Shown in pieces: positions 8,191 through 16,900 of a stretch of 64,000 nucleotides of DNA. Position 1 is the first letter of the stretch. Each line of letters begins with the position of its first letter. The notes under the pieces were generated by a model. That model searched no databases, was not told where the DNA came from, and worked only from the letters and a program-made list of their open reading frames with translations. This DNA is from Deltaproteobacteria bacterium (GTDB lineage: Bacteria > Myxococcota > JADLHZ01): contig JADLHZ010000089.1 of the NCBI GenBank assembly GCA_020848545.1, positions 18,933 to 82,932 of the forward strand. Direction: 5' to 3'. A program made the position numbers and the translations under genes.

Positions 8191-9363
8191 ATGCGACGGT
8201 TAAGCGTGGGTGACGCGCTAGCAAAGCTCGAAGCGGCGGCCTGGCGCGCGGTCGTTCCGCTTTATGTCACCGTAGAGCTCACGCGCCGCTGCAATCTGAA
8301 TTGCGACCACTGCTATGTCGATCACCACATCAAAGATCAGCTGAGCGTCGAGCAGCTCGACAAGATCTTCGCCGACGTCGCGCGCGCCGGCGGGCTCTTC
8401 TTGGGCTTCACCGGCGGCGAGGTCGGGCTGCGTAAGGATCTGCACGAGATCATCGCCGCCGCGCGCCAGTACCGCTTCAACGTGAAGCTGCTGTCGACCG
8501 CGACGTTGTTCTCGCAGGAGGACATCGAGCGGCTCGCGGCGAGCGGCGTGCGGCAAGTGAAGGTGTCGATCTACTCTGCGTCACCTGCGGTGCACGATCG
8601 CGTCGTCCGCCGCGCCGGCGCGCACGCGCTGTCATTGCGCGGGATCCGCCGCCTGCTCGACGCCGGCATCGAAGTGACGATGGCGTGCCCGATCATGCGC
8701 GAGAACAAAGACGAGATCGCGAGCATCGTGGCGTTGGCCGATTCGCTCGGCATCCGCGCCGAGTTCGACGGCCGCGTGAATCCGATGGAGAACGGCGGCA
8801 CCGATCCCTGCTCGTTGCGCATCACCGCCGGCGAGCTCGCAGCGTCGTTCAACGCGGCGCCGGGCCTCGCCGAGTATCTCATGAAGGGCGGTAGCTCGTG
8901 GGAGAACGGCGGCCTCCTACCGCCGCGCGATCCGGACGAGCACGTTTGCAGCGCCGGCAACACGCTGTGCTTCATCGACTCACGCGGCGACGTGTTCCCA
9001 TGCGTGTGGTGGCGCGAGAAGATCGGCAACGCGCTTTCAGATGGGTTCTACGAGCTATGGAAGACGTCGCGGGTATTTGCGCGCATCCGCCAGTTCAAGC
9101 TGAAGGACTTGCACGAGTGCCAAGATTGCTCGCTACAACAGCACTGCAGCGTGTGTCCGGGCGTCGGATACCAAGAGCGCGGCGACGCGGCGCTGGCGGG
9201 ATCCTCTGTGTGCAACACCGCCGCCGCGAACAAGCTCTTCTATGATTACGAGCGGCACCGCGTGCCGTACGAAGATCCGGGCTACGTCGTGCTCGGCGCG
9301 ACCGGCGCGAAGGGCGTGGCGCGTGGGATGTCGAAGCGCACGAAGCTGCCGATCCTCGGGTAA
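8191..9363 (+). CDS. Radical SAM/SPASM domain protein (peptide-modifying type)
   Basis: A 390-residue protein. The [4Fe-4S]-SAM site is CNLNCDHC with Cys34, Cys38 and Cys41. FTGGEVGLR follows as the GGE motif. The C-terminal half carries SPASM-type cysteines: VCSAGNTLC, FPCVWW, CQDCSLQQHCSVCPG and a late VCNTA, enough for auxiliary clusters. This layout is that of PqqE/MftC/AlbA-like enzymes that modify ribosomal peptides, often with a PqqD-like peptide-binding partner. A PqqD-like gene and a small Cys-containing peptide lie on the opposite strand downstream (18877-19143 and 10824-10985). The TAA stop runs into a 95-bp inverted-repeat element. The substrate is inferred. Confidence 0.88.
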   Translation: MRRLSVGDALAKLEAAAWRAVVPLYVTVELTRRCNLNCDHCYVDHHIKDQLSVEQLDKIFADVARAGGLFLGFTGGEVGLRKDLHEIIAAARQYRFNVKLLSTATLFSQEDIERLAASGVRQVKVSIYSASPAVHDRVVRRAGAHALSLRGIRRLLDAGIEVTMACPIMRENKDEIASIVALADSLGIRAEFDGRVNPMENGGTDPCSLRITAGELAASFNAAPGLAEYLMKGGSSWENGGLLPPRDPDEHVCSAGNTLCFIDSRGDVFPCVWWREKIGNALSDGFYELWKTSRVFARIRQFKLKDLHECQDCSLQQHCSVCPGVGYQERGDAALAGSSVCNTAAANKLFYDYERHRVPYEDPGYVVLGATGAKGVARGMSKRTKLPILG

Positions 9364-9456
9364 AAAGGTCCCAGGGACCTATTTTCTGTCCAACTTCTGG
9401 ACAGTCGCCCCGGGTGTACAGAATCTGGACAAAATAAAGGTCCCTGGGACCTTTTT
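9362..9456. repeat. 95-bp inverted-repeat element, copy 1 (likely bidirectional terminator)
   Basis: The ends are perfect 19-bp inverted repeats, AAAAAGGTCCCAGGGACCT at 9362-9380 and its complement at 9438-9456. Inside is a second hairpin, CTGTCC/GGACAG at 9386-9404. The element forms the junction of two convergent genes: its first two A's are part of the radical SAM TAA and its last T is part of the opposing gene's stop. GC-rich stems ending in T runs on both strands fit a bidirectional terminator. A second copy in opposite orientation lies at 26436-26530. Confidence 0.85.
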
Positions 9457-10784
9457 CACGGCGTGAACACCTTGGCGATCGCGACGCCGTAGGGCTTCGC
9501 CTTCTCTTCCGCCGGGAAGGGCAGGTTCGCCAGATCGAGGCCCATGCGCGGCGCGAAGTTCTTGATCGCCACGGTGCCGCCGTCTTTGTTCACGCCGAAC
9601 ATGCCGCGAATGTCGTTCATGACGGTCTTCTTCGCGCTGACGCTCGACGAGTCGGCGGCGCCGAGATCGACGAGCGCGACCGGCACCTTCGGATCCATGA
9701 CGACGTTGTCCTTGAACTCGTACGGGTAGTCGTCTTCCATGTGCGGCTTCAGGACGACGATCTGGTGCTTCGGGTTCGGGCCGAACTTGCCGGTGAAGAC
9801 GCCGGCTTCCGGGCGCGCGTCGCCGAACAGGGTCGCGTTCATGTAGAAGAGGTTCGAGACGAACTTCATCTTCGGCATGCGCCCGGTCGGCCAGTCGTGC
9901 TGCATGGCGCCGCCGGCGTTGTAGGCGAAGAGATTGCCCTCGACGACGAGCTCTTGGCACGCGTCCTTGTGCCACAGCTCGAGCGCGCCGACGTTCGACG
10001 AGGTCGGATCCGGATTGTACGGCCAGTTCAAGATCACCGAGTTGTTCTTGAAGTTGATCGTCTTCGTCTTGAAGCCCTTGTAGAGCGCCGGGAAGAACTT
10101 CACCGGGATGATCGTGTTCAGGAAGAAGTTGTTCTGGATGTCGGCGACGGCGTCGTTCGACATCGGCGAGTGATACACTTCGAACGCGCGCTGCGCCCCG
10201 TTCAAGAACACGTTGTCGGCGATGACCAGGTGGTTCGTCACCACTTGCTTCAACGCGATCAGCGGGATCGTGCGCGACGTTCCTTTGAGCAAGCTGTTCG
10301 TCTTGGCATCGTACTTGTTCGACGGCGCCGCATCGAGCACAAAGCCGCTGATGACGAGCGTGCCGATCAAGGTCTTGTTGCCGCCGAAGTTGAAGAACGC
10401 GTCCGGGCGACCATCGTCCGAGAGGATCTCACTCGGACACTTGAACGGGTTGCGCTCCTTCCAATCAGGGCAATAGCCGCCGAGGATCATGAGCGAGCCC
10501 TTCGGCGCGGTGAGGCCGCCTTGCGAGAAGCCGAAGAGCCCGCCCTCTTTGCCGGAGAACATGATGCGCACGTCGTTCTCGGTGTTCTGGAGGAGCTCGC
10601 CGGCCTTGGCGAAGCCCTTCGCGAGCTTCGGAAACCAGAACGAGGTCTTCCCGTCGGCCATGGCTTCGGCCGCCTTGTGCGCGGGTGTGTCGCGCTCGGC
10701 GACGTAGATCTTGATGGTCTCGGCGCGGGCCGTGGCGGTGACCGCGAAGCAAAGGGCGAAGACGGCGAGTGAAGTTCGTTTCAT
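9456..10784 (-). CDS. Secreted protein of unknown function, possibly beta-helical
   Basis: A 442-residue protein with a Sec signal peptide (cleavage probably after ATARA near residue 22). The mature part has recurrent Asn-rich, short hydrophobic turns such as VVEGNLFAYNAG, FVSNLFYMNATL and IADNVFLNGAQ, which resemble the rungs of right-handed parallel beta-helix proteins; no catalytic motif is evident. The start is ATG 10784, 39 bp downstream of the small peptide gene on the same strand, so it is probably the last gene of the PqqD-giant protein-peptide operon. The stop lies at the edge of the 95-bp element. I do not recognise the family; a surface or carbohydrate-binding role is a guess. Confidence 0.8.
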   Translation of the reverse strand: MKRTSLAVFALCFAVTATARAETIKIYVAERDTPAHKAAEAMADGKTSFWFPKLAKGFAKAGELLQNTENDVRIMFSGKEGGLFGFSQGGLTAPKGSLMILGGYCPDWKERNPFKCPSEILSDDGRPDAFFNFGGNKTLIGTLVISGFVLDAAPSNKYDAKTNSLLKGTSRTIPLIALKQVVTNHLVIADNVFLNGAQRAFEVYHSPMSNDAVADIQNNFFLNTIIPVKFFPALYKGFKTKTINFKNNSVILNWPYNPDPTSSNVGALELWHKDACQELVVEGNLFAYNAGGAMQHDWPTGRMPKMKFVSNLFYMNATLFGDARPEAGVFTGKFGPNPKHQIVVLKPHMEDDYPYEFKDNVVMDPKVPVALVDLGAADSSSVSAKKTVMNDIRGMFGVNKDGGTVAIKNFAPRMGLDLANLPFPAEEKAKPYGVAIAKVFTP

Positions 10785-10823
10785 GGCACGTGTTCATGCC
10801 AGAAGCGGGCAGCGGCGCAAGAT

Positions 10824-10985
10824 TCAGGAACCTTGACGAGAAATCGGCGCGCGCTCGCAGCTCGCGATCTTGCCTTGGCACGCGAGCGCTTGCCGCTCGA
10901 ACACTTCTTCGGTCGTGATCGCCGGCGGCTCGTACGGGCGCCGCTCCTTGCGTTCGAGCGGCTTTTTGTCGTCGTCCGGCTTCAT
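10824..10985 (-). CDS. 53-residue Cys-containing peptide, candidate RiPP-like precursor
   Basis: A very short gene. The peptide starts highly charged (MKPDDDKKPLERKERRPYE), has a short conserved-looking middle (YEPPAITTEEVFERQALAC) and a tail with two cysteines (Cys36, Cys43), GKIASCER and SRQGS. A leader ending in 'EEVFE..ALAC' followed by a Cys/Gly/Ser tail is what PqqD/radical SAM-associated precursors look like in this kind of genome; this is recognition by pattern, not by search. The ATG overlaps the stop of the giant upstream gene (ATGA, 10982-10985), implying translational coupling. An ATG four codons earlier (10997) is an alternative. Signal peptides or membrane segments are absent. 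Confidence 0.7.
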   Translation of the reverse strand: MKPDDDKKPLERKERRPYEPPAITTEEVFERQALACQGKIASCERAPISRQGS

Positions 10986-13900
10986 CGCCACAACCATAGC
11001 GCAGAATTCGTCGTGCTGCCCAGCCGTCCCGCAGCGCCGACCTGCGACGCGCCGGCGCCAGCGTGCGTCTTCGCGTCGAACACGTTCACGCCCGGGCCGT
11101 TGCCGGCGCTCGCGTTGCCGCTGATCTCGGCGATCACCCGAAACACGTTGCCGTTGTCGCAGGTCGTCGGCTCGCGCGTCACCACGTAGAGGCGCGAACG
11201 GAAGCTGGTGCCGCCGGACTCGCCGACGAAGAAGTCGGCCTTGCCGTCGCCGTTGAAGTCGCCGGCTGGCGCGGCGCTGTTGCCCTTCGGAAAAATGTTC
11301 TCTTCGAGCGGTGGGTTCGTCACGTGCTTCGTCACATTGCACGAGTCGTCGAGCGACGGGCCGAAGGCGCTGATCGGATGCAGGTCGTTGATCTCGTGCG
11401 CGTTCGGGCGCGCGACGGTGGTCATGCTCGTGCACGTTGGGCCGGGCGCGAAGAAGTCGTCGCTGCCGGACAGCGCACGCAGGCTGCCCTTGTCGGGTGC
11501 ACCGACGCGCGAGCGCACGAGCAACCAGTCGTGCGTCGCGTCGCTCAAGCGGCCGACGTTCGCGATGTTGAGCAGCGTCTCCGGGGGCGCAGTGTCGCAA
11601 CGCTGTAGCGCAGCACCGGCGCCGCCCTTATAGAAACGGATCACCGTCTCCGGGCATGTGGAGAAGAAGCCGTACGACGACGCCACGTCGCGCTTGCCGT
11701 CGCCGTCCATGTCTGGCACCGCGACGGCGACGTCGTAGGTCGGAGGGCCACAGTCGTTGAACGGCCCGAGGCGCGTGACTGCTGCGTTCTGGCCCGCCGT
11801 GAGCGCGCGCAGATCGAGCACGGTCGTCGACGCCGGCGGGCTCAGGGCGAACAACGGCGCGCCGCCTTTCAAGATGAACGCTCCCGGTCCGCTCGCGTCT
11901 TGCATCGACGCGTCGGCGATGACGAGATCATCGGGGCCGTTCGTCGCGTTGACGTGACCCGCCTGCATGTCCCAGCCGAGCAAGCCGAACGACGAGAAGA
12001 CCGGATCGAGCGTGGCGCTGCCGCCGTGGATGATCACGTGTGGACACTTCGGCGTCGGCACGAGCGCGAAGCCGCAGCTCGCTTCACGCAAGAGCTTCGG
12101 GTTTGTGCCGCTCGAGTCGCCGGTGCCGTAGTAGATGTAGACGGTGCCGGAAGGCTGGCCGTCCGGGCCGTAGCCGCTCGGCGCGGAGATCGCGAGATCG
12201 GCAGCGCCGTCGCCGTTGAAGTCGCCGCCGGCCATCGCTTGTCCGAAGTACTGCGCGAACGCGGTCGGGCTTCCGGGCGGCGGCGGCAAAATGATCTCGC
12301 GCGGGGTGAAGCGCTCACTCGCCGGAGCGAACGCGGCGTTGCGCGCTTTCTTCGACGAGTACAAGCGCACGCCGCCGTTCTCGCTGGCGACGGCGATCTC
12401 GACGCCGCCGTCGCCGTCCATGTCGCCGACCGCGATCGCCGAGTAGACTTGCCCGCCGGCCCAGGTGTCGAGCGCCGGCGGTGAATCGTCGGCGCGATCG
12501 CCTGCCGCGCGCGTTCCCGTGCGGGTCATCGGCGAGAGCGGTGCGCCGATCGGCACGAGCGGCGACACGCGCATCACGCTCACCGGATCGCTGAAGTTGC
12601 CGACGTCGTCCTCCGCGCGCACGGCGAAGCACAGGCGCTGGTGCACCGGCACGCCGCCGGTCACAGAGAGCGTCTGCGTTTGCCCGGGCGCGAGCACCGG
12701 CGTCGCCGCGGTCGGGACGAAGAGCGCGCTCATCGCCGTCACGCCCGATGTCAGTAGAGTATTACACAGCGCCGCGCTCGTCGGCTGATCGTCCGTGATG
12801 CCGACTTGCACGCGGTACGCGGCGACGTTGCCGACGCTGCCGCCCGCGGCGCCGCGCGAGGTGAAGCGCAGCACGGCCTTGCCCGTGCGTGCGTCGCACT
12901 TGCCGCCCGCACACAGCGCTGCGCACGCAGCGTCGTCGGCGTAGAGTCCGGCGTCTGCCGGCGCCGGCGTCGGCGACAGCGACTGTCCGAGGCACACGAT
13001 CGCGTCGTTCACCGCGGCTGGCGGATCGACGTTGACGCGCATCCGCAGGCTCTTGTCCGTCGCCGGCATGCCGTTCTGTGATGTCGTCGCGCAGTCGCCG
13101 GCGAGGTTGCACACCGTCGCCGTGATCACCTGCGTCGTGGTCGTCGCCGGCGCGCCTGCGGTCACTGCCGTAGGAATACTGACGTCGTTCGAGAACGTGG
13201 CGGCGTTGGCAGCGACCGTCGTCTGCGTCGTTCCGGTCATGGTCGTCACCGAGCTCGTCAGCTTCGCCGTCCCGCCGTTGGCGTCCTGCACGGCGAGCTT
13301 CACGGCGAGACCTAGCCGGAATTGAAAGCCCGGCGCCGGCTGCGCGTCGAGGAGCAGCCCGAGCGCTTCAGTCCCCGGCCCTTCGATCGCCCGCACGGTC
13401 ATGCCCGGCGTCGCCCCCGGCGCCGCGTTGAAGTGCGCGTCGGCGAGCCACTGCGGGTCGAAGGTGACGCTCGGGGCGACGTTCACGGTGTTGATGCCCG
13501 AAACCTCGTTGATGCCGATGACGTCGCTGACGCTGCAGTCGTTGCCTTGGTGCAGCTCGGCGCGAATCGTGTACGGCGTGCCCGTCGGCAGCGAGACGTT
13601 ACCGAACACCAGGTTCTGCGGGTTCGTCGCCGGCGCGCTCACGACTTGATCCACGGACACGCTCGCCGCCGGCACCGTGAGCCGCACGCAACGCGACGCC
13701 GCTGGCACCGATGGCGTGAACAACAGGCTCACGCGCAGATCGGTCGCGAACTGCGTGCCGACCGGCGTGACGACCACGTTGTGCCGCACGCCGAGCGTGT
13801 CGCCCGACTGCAGTGGACGTCCGAGATCGCCTGCGCCCGGCGCGTTGTCGAAGCCGCGCTGGATCGCGACGATGGCGCCGGAGAACGCGTCGAGCTCCAC

Positions 13901-16900
13901 GTGGCGCGCGGCCGACGTCGAGAAGTTGCCGTAGCGATCGCGCGCTTCGAGGCGCAGCCGCCAGAAGGTCGCCCGCTCGAGGCCCGGCGCTCCGTTCGGC
14001 GCAAGCGCTTCGATCAACGCCGCCGCGAGATCGGCCGCAAGCCCGCCCTTCTTGCTCGCATGCACCTCGATCGCCGGCGCGAGCGGCATGCCCGACGCAT
14101 CGAGCGGCTCTCCGAGCAAGCGCACGGTGTAAGCGCACGAGTCTCCCGCGATCTGACACGCCGTCGTCTGCGTGCCGCTCGTGGTCAGGCGATACACTCC
14201 GCTCGCGTACCAACGCGGACACAAGGGTGGCGGCGACGGCGACGTTCCGGGATCGCCCGGCTGATCCGGACACTCGCCAGGATCGTCGTCGAAGCCGATC
14301 TCACAGCCGCTCGAGCTGAAGCTGCTGCACGTGCCAGGGACGGCGCTCACTTCGAGCACCGGCGCGCCGTTCGTCGCCAGCGTGTCGACGGTGTAGTCGA
14401 CGGCGCTGGCGACCGTCACGTTGCCGGCGCCATCGGCCGCTTCGCCGACGACGGCGTTCGTTCCTTCGGCGAGGTTCGTCGCGATGATCGGCATCGCGCT
14501 CGAGCCCATCGCGAGCCCTGGCGCGCTGCAGGCCGTGAGGCAACGCGTGCCGCTCGTGCGCACACACACGCAGCCGCCGCCGAGCTGCAGGTCGTCGGCG
14601 ACGCCGAGCAGCACGTCGACGTTGCGGCCGGTCGGTGCGAGGCACAAGCCCGGTGTCAGGCACGTGTACGGCGCTTGATCGGGCTGCGCGACGAGCAACA
14701 CCGGCGGCGAGAGATCGACGACCACGCTCACGGTCTGCATGCGCGAATTTCCGCTCGGCGTGGTCGTCACGAGCGTCAGCGTGTGCACGCCAGAAACGAG
14801 CGCGGCGATCCCGCTGAACACGATGCTGTTGCCGCTGAACATCGCGGTGCCAGCGAGCGCGCCTTGCAACGACGAGCTCACCGACGCCGTGGCGAGGTCA
14901 TTCGTCGCCGACGGGAAGGTGAAGGTCAGCGAACCGATCTGTAACGATCCGCCGTTGACCGTTCCTTCAGCGCGATAGGTCGAGCCGTCGTAGACGTTGC
15001 TACCGAGCTGCAGGACGATCGGATTCGCCTTGTCGTTCGCCAAGATGTTGCTCATCGAGGTCACGCTCGAGATCGTCGGCGGCAGCACCGAGTCGACGCG
15101 CACCGGGAACGACATCTGCGCCGGCGAGACTCCGAACGCGCCGCTCATCGGCACCACTTCTACAGCGAGGCCGTAGGGCGTGGCGCCGCTGTCGATGAGC
15201 CGCACGTTGCCGAAGATCTTCTGCGTGACGTTGCCGCCGAGCGACACGCTCTGGCCGCTCGCGAGGACCTTCCCCGGTACGTGCGCGCACGGCGCAGCGC
15301 TCACCAACGCCGGATCGTTCGCCGTCGAACAGAGGTGCACGTCGGCGCCGGCCGGCAGGTTCAAGATCGTGACGAGGACTGAAGCCTGCACGCCGGCGTT
15401 CACCGGGTCTTCGTCGTCGTTCGTCGCGTTCAGGAACGTGACGGTCGTTGTATCGACGAAGTCGACGCGCGGCGTGCGGAAGCTGACGACCGGCGTCGTC
15501 GGATCGATCGTCGGGGTGCACACCGCCGACTGCGCCACGTTGTCCGCGGCATCGTGCGCTGCGCCGACGAACGACGCGGTATACGTGGTGGCCGGCGACG
15601 GCACTGGAAACGCGATGGTCACGTCGGCAGCGTTTCCGAGGACAGGGCCAGTCGCGCTGACGACACCGTTCGGCGCGGTCGTCGTCACCGTCACGAGCGC
15701 GCCATCGAGCACGTCGGTCGTCGTGTACTCGGCGCGGTGCTCGACGGCGTTGAACGTTCCGGCGTCGTCGAAGGGATTGAACTGCGCGATCGTCATCGGG
15801 CACGCGTCGAGCGTCACGGTCGGCGGCACGCGATCCACAAGCGGCGTCACCGATCCCGTCGCCGACAACGCGCCGAACGCGTTCGGCACGTCCGCGTCGA
15901 GGCGAACCTGCTCGCCGGCCGGCATCAACGTCGGCGACAACGTCAGCGCGCGAAACGTCGCTTGGCCGCCGGTGATCGGCGCCGTCGCAGAAGCGATCAG
16001 CGTGTCGGCCGGCAGCGCGAAGACTTGCAAGGTCGCGAGCGTGCCGTCGTCGGCGCCGACCGCGATCGTCACGTCTTGCTGATAACCCGCCGTCGCGCTC
16101 ACGTCCGGCGCGAGCGCGTTGAAGTAGTACGCCGGCGCGCTCAGATGCACGCCCGTCGCGTCGAGGAAGGTCACGCCCGGCGCGCTGCTCCGATAGTGGA
16201 AGAGCAAACGCTGCGACGTGAAGGTGTCGCCGCCGCCGGTGCAGCGCACGAGGAAGGTGTGATCGCCGTCGCTCAACGCGCCGAGCGCGACCGCGCCGAA
16301 GCTGACGCTCGTGGCCGTCGAGCCCACGACCGACGCGCCGGCGATCGCCGCGTCGTCGCGATAGAGATCGCAGTCTTTGCTGCCGCTGTCGGTGTCGAAG
16401 CTGACCGTGACGCTGCCGGGGCCGAGCTCGGCGCCATACAATGGGCTCGTGAGCTGCACGCGGCGATTGGCGTTCGCGCCCGCGTTCACCGTCACGTCGA
16501 GGCTCACCCACGGCGAACGCACGGGTGGCAGCTTCGTCGCGTTTTCGGTCACGCGCAGCCACAAGCGCACGGTGTCGTTGGCCCACAGGGAAAAATCGAT
16601 GTCGGAGAGATCGAGCACGCCGCCCGCAGGCACCGTCGCGCTGCGCGTGATCCACACGTCGCTCGCTGCCGGGGTCACGACGCCCGTGCCGGTGACTGCG
16701 AGCTCGACTGTCGCCGCGGCAGGCACCGCGTTCACGCGCGCCAGGACACGCACGTCGAAGCCGTCGGTGAGATCGGCGTCTTGATCCGGCGCCGCCAGCA
16801 GGACGGGCGGCGACGCGAGCCCGGTGATTCCGTTGACGCCGGTGAACGCAATCGTCGGCGCGCCGTTCGACACGAACACGTTGCGGGTGAGCGTCGTCGT

